This document shows positions 11,677-21,339 of a DNA stretch of 64,000 bases, piece by piece. Position numbers and translations under genes: made by a program. The stretch spans positions 248,001 through 312,000 of the forward strand of contig NC_134277.1 in the NCBI RefSeq assembly GCF_949628215.1. The letters are read 5' to 3'. This DNA is from Phalacrocorax aristotelis (Eukaryota > Chordata > Aves > Suliformes > Phalacrocoracidae). Within the stretch, counting starts at the first letter, position 1. The number at the start of each line of letters is the position of its first letter. The notes under the pieces were generated by a model. It was not told where the DNA came from, made no database searches, and saw nothing but the letters and a program-made list of their open reading frames with translations.

Positions 11677-12899
11677 CCACTCGTGACACCCCCACCCGCT
11701 CGTGACACCCCCCACCCACCCACCCACTCGTCACCCCACAGGGCGTCGACCTGAGCACGCTGCGGGGACTCAACTTCAGCATGATGGAGACGGAGTGCAC
11801 CCCGAGCATCCGGGTGAACCCCGACGACTGCGACTTCAAGGAGAATGGGGTGAGGATGAGGATGAGGAAGGGGGGGAACAGACACCAGGGGGGTCCTGGG
11901 TGTCCTCACCCGGCGTCCCCAGCGTGATGCTGAGTGTCCCCCCACCTTCCCAGGTCATCAAGGAGTGCTGGGGGCCGGTGCAGTTCCTGCAGACCTCCCC
12001 CGAGATCGATCTGCGCTGCACTGACGCCTCAAACGACGTGAGTTGGGGGGGCAGCACCCACTCCCAGCACCCACTGACCGCGTATGGGGGCACCCATCGG
12101 TGGGGTTTCGGGGTGCCAGCACTGATGTCCTTCCTCCTGCTCTGCATCTTGGGGGTTTACCGCCCCCAAAAGGGACCCTCCCAATGTCTCTGTCCCACCG
12201 AGATGGCTCCAGCCCGTGGGTGGTAGAGGGTGGGTTGGGGGGATCCTGGGCCACCCACAGGGTGCTGGGTGCAGGGTCCTGGGTCTTGCAAGGGGAGCAG
12301 GGACCCAGGTGTGGGGTCCCAGGTGTGGTTCCCGGGTACAGGGACTTGGGTGCTGGGAGCAGGGGCCTGGGTGCAGGGTGGTGGCTGCAGGGAATTTGGT
12401 GTGGGGTCCTGGCTGTGGGGTCCTGGCTGTGGGGACGTGGGTGCAGGGTGCTGGGTGCAGGCTCCTGAGCGTGGGGTCCCTGCTGTGGGTTCCTGGGTGT
12501 GGAATGCTGAGTGTGGGGTCCTGGGTGGGATCCCGGGTATGGATTCTTGGGTGTGGGATTCCAGGTGCAGGTGCAGGGTGCCGGGTGTGGGGTCCCGGGT
12601 GTGGGATCCCCAGTGTGGGCTCCTGGGTGTGGGGTCCCGGGTGTGGACTCTTGGGTGCAGGATCCCGGGTACAGGGTGCTGTGTCCCAGCTGTGGAAGGC
12701 TGGGTGCTGGGTCCCAGGTGTGGGGTCCCAGCCGTGGGGTCCCGAGCAGCCCCCGCCCACCCCAGTGACCCCGTTGTCCCTCTGGCAGCCGGTTCTCATC
12801 CAGCGGGGCCGGTTCGGGCGGTTCCTGGGCAGGATCCGACGCTTTCGGCCCAAGATCAGTATCCACATCCAAGCCAGCGGCTCCCTGCGCCTGGGCTGA
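11491..12899 (+). CDS. CATH2: Cathelicidin-2 precursor
   Basis: Exons 11491-11664, 11742-11849, 11954-12037 and 12789-12899, all phase 0, encode 158 residues. Residues 1-17 or so are a signal peptide. The cathelin pro-domain follows (SFNQRPEVQNVFRLLSADPE, then C-x10-C in exon 2 and C-x16-C in exon 3). Exon 4 encodes the peptide RFGRFLGRIRRFRPK followed by a ISIHI strand and a C-terminal Gly. It resembles chicken CATH2 (fowlicidin-2/CMAP27) but has two extra residues, net charge about +8 and no acidic residue. Family knowledge: the precursor is stored in heterophil granules, and elastase-type cleavage releases a broad antibacterial, LPS-binding peptide. The hinge Pro of RFRPK is kept. Intron 3 holds a minisatellite. 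AATAAA is at 12903-12908. Exon 1 and promoter are nearly identical to those of the CATH3-type gene. Confidence 0.96.
12236..12745. repeat. Minisatellite in CATH2 intron 3
   Basis: Imperfect G-rich units of about 12-15 bp around the core TGGGTGTGGGGTCC, repeated for roughly 500 bp. It makes intron 3 far longer than the other CATH2 introns (under 110 bp). Confidence 0.85.
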
Positions 12900-12902
12900 A
12901 CG

Positions 12903-12908
12903 AATAAA
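12903..12908 (+). terminator. Poly(A) signal of CATH2
   Basis: AATAAA four bases after the CATH2 stop codon. Confidence 0.75.
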
Positions 12909-14012
12909 GGGGCCGTGACGGCCGCTGTGCGTGAGCCGGGCTCCTCGCTGCCTCCGGGGTGCAGGGACGGGGGGGAAACTGAGGCACGCGGGGAGGGGGC
13001 GCGGGCAGGAGCCAGGTGGGCTCCTCTCCCCTCGTCACTTGCCGTCTCTGTGTGCAGCCCCCGTACCCCAGCACATCCCCGATGTCCCCACCGTGAGGAT
13101 CAAGGGCTTGGTCCCGAGGGAACGGGGGGGGCCGGCGTTGGGGACAGGGCCTGACTTTGCTCTGGGGAGCCCCCCAGGGGACCAACCCTCCCCCCCCCCC
13201 CCAAAAGAAGCCATTCACATCCCACCCCCCCATCGTCCCCACGGCGTCATTGTCCCCACGGCGTCATCGTCCCCCTGGCATTTTGTCCCCCCAAAACTGG
13301 TGGTGATGGCATGGGGGGTTGGCACCGGGGCTGTGTGCCCCCCTCCCAGGGAGGGCACAGAGGAGGGATGGGGTGGGGGGTTTCAGCTCCCACGAGACAC
13401 ACACCCCCCCCCCCAGGTGCACCCTTGCCCCAGGTGTTCGAGGCATCGACCTTGGCCACGTCACTGGGGCCGTCACCAGCAGTTTGGGACGGGGATGTTG
13501 GGACACGGGGACAGGGTGTGGGGGGACCCCCCATGACCTGAAAGCGGCCACCCCGGGGTGGTGGATGCAGCCCCATCTCCGGGGGCCCTGTGGGGCCCTG
13601 GGGATGTCCCTTCCTGTCCCCACCTGTGCCCTCCCACCCTCCCCCCATCCCCTCCCATCATCTCCCGTCCCCCCTGTCCCCTGCGATGGGCCAATGGTCC
13701 CAAGGGGTTCTGCCCCCCCTGCCATGGGGTCCCCCGCGCCTGGCACAGGCTCCCAGGGGACCCTCCGGTCCCCAAAGTGGGACAGTGGGGGGCTCAGTCC
13801 CAGGGCTGCGAGCCCCCGCATGAGGCCAGTGCCAGGATGAGGCCCCAGGGAGCTGGCGGTGTCCGATCCAGGGGGGTGACCCTGCTCCCCCCACCCCAGG
13901 ACTCTCCCCCATCAGCATCACCCCACCCCCCCAATCACCCACCCCATTTCTCCGAGCACGTTCCAGCGGGGTGACAACAGCAGGAAAAGGCAGAGCGGGG
14001 CTGGGAAGCAGC
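12909..14012. other. Spacer between converging CATH2 and CATH3 genes
   Basis: About 1.1 kb of very GC-rich DNA with C and G runs (for example 13190-13202 and 13404-13415). A short direct repeat, CCCACGGCGTCAT, occurs twice near 13240. I see no exon with cathelicidin cysteines or a cationic tail. Confidence 0.6.
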
Positions 14013-14018
14013 TTTATT
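14013..14018 (-). terminator. Poly(A) signal of the CATH3-type gene
   Basis: AATAAA on the - strand (TTTATT as written), 63 bp beyond the stop codon. Confidence 0.75.
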
Positions 14019-14080
14019 TGGGGAGGTGGGTGTCATAGGGGGGTCCCTGAGATGGCAGCACCTCAAGGAGGGGGGGAGTC

Positions 14081-14983
14081 TCACTTCCCCTTGATGGCCT
14101 TAAAGATGTTGATGGCGGTGGCCACCGTCTTGATGGCCACCCTCAGCAGCGGCCAGAAGCGCTTGACACGGACGGGCTGCGGGGAGAGGAGGCGTCATGG
14201 GGTGTGGGGGACCACGGGAACCCCCCCAGTTCCTCCCCTCCAGGCCCTGGGGTTGCCCCCACCCCCAGCCCTGGGCTCCCCCAACTCACATCCACGGTGG
14301 AATCCACGCAGGTGATGTCGAGCACGGGGTGGCCGCCACGCTGGGGCACGGGCACGGGCGCGGAGCAGTCCTTGATGACCTGCAGAGAGCCGGGGGGGGG
14401 CTGATTGCGGGGACACAGAGTCGGGGCGGGGCACCGTCCCCAGGCTGGGGACCCCACGGCAGGTGGGTGACCCCCCCTCCATGACCCCCCCCCAAGGCTC
14501 TCACCCCGTCATCCTTGAACTCGCAGCTGTCGGGGCGGGCGCCGGAGCGCACCGAGCATCGCGTCTCCATGATGGTGAAGTTGAGGCGCTGCAGGGAGCT
14601 GAGCTGGACGTCCTGCAGGGACGGGCACGGGCACGGGGATGGTGGCACCCGCCAGGGAGAGATGCCACCCATCACTGCGTGCCTGGACCCAACGTGGGGA
14701 GAGCATCCCCCTGCATCCCACCCCAAAACCTTCCACTGTGCGTTGGCTCTGGGACCTCCCCCATGTCCCCACGGGGACCCGGCGGTGTCCCCAGGGCGGT
14801 GGCACTCACCGGGTTGGGCTCGGGGTCGGCGCTGAGCAGCCTGAAGACGTTCTGCACCTCGGGGCGCTGGTTGAAGGAGTCGACGGCCTGGGCCAGCGCC
14901 TGGGTGTAGGCGAGGGGGGCCGGGGCGGGGAGGGCACAGGCCCCCCCCAGCACCGCCAGCACCAGCACCCAGGAGCTCGGCAT
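14081..14983 (-). CDS. CATH3: Cathelicidin-3-type precursor
   Basis: Exons in transcription order: 14983-14810, 14612-14505, 14379-14290 and 14176-14081, all phase 0, 155 residues. Exon 1 (58 residues) is identical in protein to that of CATH2. Exon 2 reads DVQLSSLQRLNFTIMETRC and ends in DDG; exon 3 has the second cysteine pair. Exon 4 encodes RVKRFWPLLRVAIKTVATAI followed by NIFKAIKGK, a 29-residue peptide of net charge about +8. The RVKRFWPL start and the length match chicken CATH3 (RVKRFWPLVPVAINTV...); it lacks the Pro found after WPLV there. Chicken CATH1 is a close relative, and I see only one gene of this CATH1/CATH3 type here. The peptide should be a membrane-active antibacterial helix released from heterophil granules. 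It lies 376 bp downstream of the CATHB1-type poly(A) signal, on the same strand. Confidence 0.95.
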
Positions 14984-15330
14984 CCTTGTCCCCCACCGCC
15001 ACCCCCCGCGGCCCCTTTTATCCCCGCCAGGAGGTTGGGGAACCCGCCCCGGGGCTCGGCTGCCCCCCCCGGAAACGCCTGGCCCCAGCCCACAGAGTGG
15101 CAGTTTTTTTGGGGGGAGACACGGGGTTGGGGGGTCCCGAGCGTGTCCCGCAGGCAGGCGGTGGCACGTCTGGTCCCCCTCGGGGACACGGCCCCGCTCG
15201 TGGGGTGTCCCCAGCCCTCGGAGCCCCTCGTCTGGGGTTGGGGGTGTCTGTGGGACCGTGAGCCCCTGGGGACTGTCCCCGCTCCCCGGCGGGGCGCAGG
15301 GGGGGACAGGGCGGCGCAGGGACCCGCAGG
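14798..15330. repeat. Inverted-repeat arm 2 (CATH3 promoter and exon 1)
   Basis: Reverse complement of 11144-11676; the two arms are separated by 3121 bp. The outer edge is only 26 bp from the CATHB1-type poly(A) signal, so the repeat contains the whole CATH3 promoter but none of the CATHB1-type transcript. Confidence 0.93.
15015..15021 (-). promoter_or_regulatory. TATA box of the CATH3-type gene
   Basis: ATAAAAG on the - strand, 38 bp before the ATG, mirror image of the CATH2 box. Confidence 0.75.
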
Positions 15331-15356
15331 GTGACACCAGGAGTGTTGCAGGGACA

Positions 15357-15362
15357 TTTATT
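15357..15362 (-). terminator. Poly(A) signal of the CATHB1-type gene
   Basis: AATAAA on the - strand (TTTATT as written), 63 bp beyond the stop codon. Confidence 0.75.
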
Positions 15363-15424
15363 GCAAGCAGAGTGCCCGGGTGGGGGCCAAATGGTCGGGG
15401 GGACATGGCGATGGCGGTGCCCAC

Positions 15425-16474
15425 TCAAGCTTTGGGTTTTTTGAGGTTGAGCTTGTCGCGGATCCAGATCTTGCTGCACTGGAAGAAGCCCCTGAAACGC
15501 TCCCGGAGCCTGCCAAAAAAGTCCCTGATCTTGGATTTCCGCGTACGGCCGAGCTGGGAGGAGAAGCAGCAGTGTCAAACCTTGGGGTTTTGGAGGGGGT
15601 GGGGTGTCTTGGTGACCCCCCTCCTGGGGACGTGCCACCCCCAAGGCAGCCGGGGAGGGGAGCGGGGTGACACGGTGGGGTCGGTGCCATTTTGGGCACC
15701 TTCTTACCGTGGTGGGCACCTTCTCACAGGAGAGCTCGACCACGGGCTGCTGCTGCTCGAGGAAGACGGAGCCCTGGCACCAACTCACCGGCTGTGGGGA
15801 AGCAGAGGGAGAGATGGGAAAGTTGCAACCGAAGGGAGCCCCAAAACCCACCCCCCCCCCAGTGCCTCAGTTTCCCCATGGGCTGCTCCCCAACCCCCCG
15901 TCGGGGTCGATGCTGGACAGGGGATGAAGCCTCACCGCGAGCCAGCGGCTCCTGCAGGCGGCGTTGGCCATCCCCGGCGCCCGGCACAAGGTCTCCTCAA
16001 CGGTGAAGCTCAGCTCCTGCCGGCGTTGCAGGTCTCCGGTCTGGGAGAGGGGACAGGATCCGTCAGGGACCCACGGCACCGCTGTCCCCAGCGCCCAGCC
16101 CCCCAAAAAGTGGGATCCAGCCCTGAGAGGGGCCACATCCAGCCTGGAGATGGGGCAAACCCAGCCCCAAAACGGGTCAGACGGAGCCCTGGGAAGGGCC
16201 CGGTGCGTCTCCCGGGATGGAGGAGCTCCGCACTCACCCAGCCGGGCTGGGGGTGGGCCTCCTGGAGCTGCAGGACGTAGGGACTGACGGCCCTGGCGTT
16301 GAGCAGCTCCACGGCTGCCGAGACAACATCCTCATAGCTCACGACCCAAACCCCCGCCGGGGTCGGCAGGAAGGATCCATCCAAGCCTGGCGTGGATTCA
16401 TCCGGCTCCGGCGTGGTGGCTCTGGCCAGCCCCAGCAGCAGGAGGAACAGCAGCACCGCTCGGCACGGCCTCAT
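15425..16474 (-). CDS. CATHB1: Cathelicidin-B1-type precursor
   Basis: Exons in transcription order: 16474-16238, 16040-15936, 15791-15708 and 15553-15425, all phase 0, 184 residues from the ATG at 16474. An in-frame ATG at 16489 would add MAGGR. Signal peptide RAVLLFLLLLGLARA. Exon 1 continues with an acidic/Pro stretch, then VVSYEDVVSAAVELLNARAV, a divergent cathelin helix. Exons 2 and 3 each bring two cysteines (C-x9-C, C-x16-C). Exon 4 encodes 42 residues of net charge about +12: SKIRDFFGRLRERFRGFF, a lone Cys, then IWIRDKLNLKKPKA. I assign it to CATHB1 by the aberrant exon 1 and cluster position. The mature peptide does not resemble the Trp-rich chicken CATHB1 peptide, so orthology is less certain than for CATH2 and CATH3. 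Chicken CATHB1 is known for bursal M-cell expression. The cleavage site is unclear. Confidence 0.85.
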
Positions 16475-16508
16475 CCTGCCTCCTGCCACCCGCCGTGCTG
16501 CGGAGCCC

Positions 16509-16515
16509 CTTTTAT
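16509..16515 (-). promoter_or_regulatory. TATA box of the CATHB1-type gene
   Basis: ATAAAAG on the - strand, 41 bp before the ATG at 16474, the same word as in CATH2 and CATH3. Confidence 0.7.
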
Positions 16516-17374
16516 GGGCGCTGCCGTGGACGTGCCGGCGGCACCTTCACGGGCGTTCCCCAACATTGATGCTTCCCCCTCATGCTTCCAGGAAATACCC
16601 AGTGGGCTGAATCTGGCCGGGAGCCGAGTCCGTCCCCGTTTGGCCCCCAGGCCACCGGAATGGCTGTCCCAGGCCCCGCGACGGGTGCTGCCGGCCACCT
16701 CCGGGGCTCAGCAGAAGGAAGGCCACAGGGTTTGGGGTCTCCCTGCCACAGGAGTCCCTGTGGGAGGACACCGCATCCCCAGGGAGGGTGACAGCGAGGA
16801 CACGGGTGGAATTTAGTCACAACATGGCCACGGAGGTGGTCCGGGTACCACCAACCACCGTGCCAGGGCGGGGAGACCACCAAAGAGCCAGCCTGGGTCG
16901 GATGGGGATGTAGGGTGACACCACGTTGGGTTTCTCATCCCCCCTGTCCTCCCACGGGTCTGGGTAAAGAGGCCACCCTGCCTCGTGGCTGGGGCTTTCC
17001 AGCCCCCGGAGGTGTTTTATGGTTGGGCGGAGCAGCAGAGACATCTGTCCTTCACGGCAAACAAGCTGGGTTTGACCAAACACCAGCCTCGGAAGTGTTC
17101 ACCCTCTCTGAGGCCAAGCAGGAACATCCAGGAGGACATCGAGGCACCCTGCCCAGAAGATGACCCCCTGTTCAACCCCTGTCAGCACTGCAGTGCGCAG
17201 TGAGGGGAAGCCCAAAGCCACCCAACAGGTTCGGAGCTCCTGGCCGGTGAAGACCATCAAGTACGTTCTCCCAGAGGCCCATAAATCAAGCACGGACAAG
17301 CTGGCCCAGGTCAGAACTGGTGGAAAGTCCCCATGGACGGATGCCATCAATCACAGACCCGTAGGACAGCCCAG
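16516..17374. other. Upstream region of the CATHB1-type gene, nothing recognised
   Basis: No exon or repeat could be supported. It presumably holds upstream control sequence of the CATHB1-type gene, but I cannot point to sites. Confidence 0.5.
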
Positions 17375-17815
17375 GTTGGCCCTGGAAAGATCCAGGTCCA
17401 ACCTTCCATGGAGAAGAGACCCAAATGGGATTATCTCACTCCCTATCCAGGTTCATCTTGAGAACTTCCAGCAACAGGGACTCCACCACGTCCCCAGGGA
17501 CATTCTTCCAGTGACTAACTGGTCTCACTGTACAACCTAAGTTGAGATGAAACCTCTCCTGGTGCAACTTGTGCCCATCATCCCATGTCTTCTCCATGTG
17601 GCTCCTTGTGAGGAGAAAGCTTCCACCCTTGGAGTACTGGCCTACCGTGATGTGGTCCTCCCCAAGCCTTATCCTCTCTGTGGAGAAGAGACCCAAATCT
17701 TGCAGTCCTTCCTCCTAAAGCCAGTTCTCCAGCCCCGTGATCTTTATCCTGGCCATATTTGGGACCTCCTCCAGCCCCTTGACCATTGTCCTGGGCCTCC
17801 TTGGGACCTTCTCTC
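17375..17815 (-). mobile_element. Old CR1 LINE fragment, antisense
   Basis: Degenerate CR1 3' region read on the - strand. The + strand shows the typical complement with a diverged CATCTTGAGAACTTCCAGCA, CAACTTGTGCCCATCATCCC and a CTCCTTGTGAGGAGAAAGCT block. It is more diverged than the other copies, so probably an older subfamily. Confidence 0.7.
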
Positions 17816-17817
17816 CA

Positions 17818-19270
17818 TCATTTACCAGCAGCCCTGGTTAACAGGGGAGGTCCCAGATGACTGGAGGCTTGCCGATGTGACGCCCGTCTACAAGAAGGGC
17901 CGGAACGAGGATCTGGGGAGCTACAGGCCTGTCAGCCTGACCTCAGTACTGGGGAAGGTCATGGAGCAGCTCATCTTGAGTGAGCTCACCAGGCATGTGC
18001 AGGACAACCAGGGGCTCGGGCCCAGCCAGCACGGCTTCATGAGAGGCAGGTCCTGCCTGACCAGCCTCGTCTCCTTCTGTGACCAGGGACCCGCCTGGTG
18101 GGTGAGGGAAAGGCTGCAGGTGTGTCTGCCTGGGCTCCAGCAAAGCCTTCGACACTGTCTCCCACAGCACCCTCCTAGAGACGCTGGCGGCTCAGGCTTG
18201 GGCGGGTGGGCTCTTCCCCGGGTAAAAACTGGCTGGGCCGAGCCCAGAGAGTTGTGGGGAGCGGAGCTAAACCCAGCTGGCGGCCGGTCACGAGTGGGGT
18301 TCCCCAGGGCTCGGTGTCGGGGTGAGTCTTGTTTAATGTCTTCATCTGTGATCTGGACGAGGGGATCGAGGGCGCCCTCAGTGAGTTTGCAGGTGACACC
18401 AACCTGGGTGGGAGCATTGATCTGCTGGAGGGCAGGGAGGCTCTGCAGAGGGACCTGCACAGGCTGCATCGATGGGCCGAGGCCAGTTGTGTGAGGTTTA
18501 ACAAGGCCCAGGGCCGGGTCCTGCCCTTGGGTCACACCAACCCCAGGCATCGCCCCAGGCCCGGGGCAGAGGGGCTGGGAAGTGCCCGGCGGAGAAGGCC
18601 CTGGGGGTGCTGGCTGACAGCCGGCTGGGCATGAGCCAGCAGTGCCCGGGTGGCCAAGGAGGCCACCAGCCCCCGGGCTTGTGTCAGCCCTGGTGTGGCC
18701 AGCAGGAGCCGGGCAGGGATGGGGCCCCTGTGCTCGGCCCTGGGGAGGCCCCACCTCGAATGCTGGGCTCAGGTTTGGGCCCCTCGGGACAAGAAGGGCC
18801 TGGAGGGGCTGGAGCGTGTCCAGAGAAGGGCAGCGGGGCTGGGGCAGGGTCTGGAGCACAAGTGTGCTGGGGGGCGGCTGAGGGGGCTGGGGGGGTTTAG
18901 CCTGGAGAAGAGGGGGCTGAGGGGAGCCCTTCTCGCTCTCTGCAGCTGCCTGAGAGGGGCTGGAGTGAGGGGGGGGCTGGTCTCTGCTCCCAAGTCACCA
19001 GGGACAGGGCGAGAGGGAACGGCCTCAGGCTGCGCCAGGGGAGGTTTAGGTTGGGTGTGAGGGAAATGCCTTCCCTGCCAGAGGGGTCAGGGGTTGGCAC
19101 AGGCTGCCCAGAGAGGTGGGGGAGTCACCGTGCCTGGGGGGGTTCAAACACCGTGCAGACGTGGCACTTGGGGACGTGGTTTAGGAGGCCTGGGGGTGTT
19201 GGGTTGGGGGTTGGACTTGATGATCCTTGAGGTCTTTTCCAACCTTAATGATCCTGTGATTCTAGGACTC
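17818..19270 (+). mobile_element. CR1 LINE fragment with part of reverse transcriptase
   Basis: The longest CR1 piece here. It starts in the RT domain (DWRLADVTPVYKKG, SYRPVSLTSVLGKVMEQLIL, QHGFMRGRSCLTSL), continues with [20 protein letters not shown] and the C-terminal part of ORF2, and ends in the 3' tail with GATCCTGTGATTCTA. The frame is broken at several points, so it is inactive. It was inserted between two older CR1 pieces. Confidence 0.93.
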
Positions 19271-19274
19271 TAGT

Positions 19275-20290
19275 CTATGATTCTCCAGTCTGTTTGCATC
19301 CTTAACTGTGGGGACCAGAACTGGCCACACCACTCTAGGGGCTGCCTGAAGGATGGATTCCTGAGCGAGGCCACCGAGGAGCCACCAAGGAGAGGGCTGC
19401 ACTGGATCTCCCTCTTAACAAGGACAAACTGGTTGGAGATGAGGTCAAGGGCAGCCTTGGCTCCAGTGGCCATGAGATGGCGGAGCTCAAGTTCCTGAGA
19501 GGAGGGAAAGCAGGATCCCCACCCCAGACACTTCCAGACAGCAGAATCTGGCATCTTCAGGAACCAATTGGAAGGATCCTGTGGGATACAGCCCCGGAGA
19601 GGAGAGGGGGACTAAGAGAGCTGGTTGAACTCCAAGGATCATCTTCTCTAAGCCAAACAACGTGTCATCCCAATGGGCAGGAGACAGAGAGGTGGCCGGA
19701 GGTCTGCACAGATGAGGAAGGAGCTCCTGACTGGGCTCAGGACATGGGTGGAAGCAGCGAGAGGTGATGCGGGAGAAAGACGCAGACACTGCCGAGGTGC
19801 AGGGTTGGGTTTGAGGAAGCCAAAGCCCACCAGGGGCTGTATCCAACCAGAAGACGGCCAGGAGCCACCAGCACGGGCTGAAAACGAGCTCAACGGCCAC
19901 GTCCAGAGGTTGGCAATGGGCAGCATGAGGTGCAGAGGCCAGTCACCAGTAGCCTTCCCCAGAGCTCCATACTGGGGCCAGAACTGTTCCACAGCTTCAT
20001 CGATGATGGCGATGGTGGGGCACGAGCGTACCTGCAGCAGGTGTGTAGGTGACACCCAACTGGGAGGAGCGGTTGGTGCATCGGAGGATTGTGCTGCTGA
20101 CCAGAGGGGCCTCAAGAGGCTGGAGATGAGCCAGCAGGAACCTCCCAGGGTTCAGCGAGGAGAAGAGCCACATCTGGCACCAGAGGAGGAACAACCCCAG
20201 GCACCAGGACATGCTGAGGGTCACCCAGAGAAGGTCCTGGGGGTCTCGGTGGGCACCGAGGTGGCCGTAAGGCAGCTCAGCAGTTGGGAG
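19275..20290 (+). mobile_element. Old degenerate CR1 LINE fragment
   Basis: Weak but readable CR1 ORF2 similarity: YWGQNCSTAS, then GDTQLGGAVGASEDCAADQR and EKVLGVSVGTEV, in the order found in CR1 ORF2. It is much more diverged than its neighbour at 17818-19270. Confidence 0.6.
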
Positions 20291-21339
20291 CTCACAGGAG
20301 GTGTGGGGGCTCCAGTCTTGGAGATACCCAAAACTCAGCAGGAGGTGGCCCCGGGCACCCTGCTGCGGCTGAGCCGGCTCTTGGCAGGGCCCCGCCACGC
20401 TGCTGCAGCTGGAGACGAGCTTTTGGGGGAGACAAACTTGCTACAAATGCTTCAGTTCTTCCAAATTCCCTCCAAATTCTCCAGTTTTTCCAAATGCTTT
20501 CCAAATTCATCAATGATGCAGAAAATTGGATTTGGGTGGAACGCCCAGCACTGGGGGGCCTCGCAGGCCTCCTGCCCCTCTGCAGCATAACGCCGAGGTG
20601 ATGAAAGTCAGCTGCCTTTTATCGGAACCAAAAGCCTTCCGGCTGCCAGAAGGGAACGTCCAGCCGAGCAGCAACCGTGCCCCATAGGGAAACGGCGCCC
20701 GACCCGAGAGTCCATGTCCCAAAGGAGGGTGCACCAGGCCTCAACGGGAAATTTTTGCTCCACTTTCCTGCAGCTCCTACTTAACAGCAACCAAAAACAG
20801 TATCAAGACCTCAAAATATTTTTAAGTGTCCTGTGTAAGCCCCAAGTGGGCTCACCCCTTTCAAAATAAACATGAAATCCTGCGAGGCCATTTTTGGCAC
20901 AAAAAGGGAAGATCTGGCAAGTTTTAGTCGAGGTAACACCACACTCGCACAGCTGCAGCTGTGTTTTGCGTGCCAACTCCCCACCACCGACTGGGAGGAG
21001 GCGGTGGTAAATAACACTCCCCAGAACAAACACCAAGCCCTGTGAGAAATACCCGGCTCATAAATCAGTCTCTCGCTTTGTTTGACCACTGCAAGATTGA
21101 GCAGCCCCTCCTCATTCCTGATAACCCACATATTTGTCTTTTATTCATTCCCACAGCAAGGCTCTGACCTGCTTGGACACAGAGGGTCAGGTAAGGCAGA
21201 ACCCAGCCAACCTCACCGGGGACAATCTCAGCAGGTAAACTGAGGGCACGGCTGGTCCCTCAGCCCTGGAGCAGGAGTCCCGGGGAGGGCCAAGGGGGTA
21301 AATCCCCGCCCCCCCAGGAAGACAGCCAGCCCACGGGAA
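20291..21339. other. Intergenic DNA upstream of TBRG4, nothing recognised
   Basis: No exon, RNA or repeat could be supported between the old CR1 and the CpG-rich TBRG4 promoter. Confidence 0.5.

Noticed and set aside
13030-13140. Acceptor-like TGTGTGCAG followed by VRIKGLVPRERGG, a possible fossil cathelicidin exon 4
   Set aside because: The cationic stretch is short, is in no clear phase with the acceptor, and no cysteine-bearing exon precedes it.
17547-18494. A 315-codon open frame between CATHB1 and TBRG4
   Set aside because: Its matching part (DWRLADVTPVYKKG, SYRPVSLTSV) is CR1 reverse transcriptase; the rest is an older CR1.
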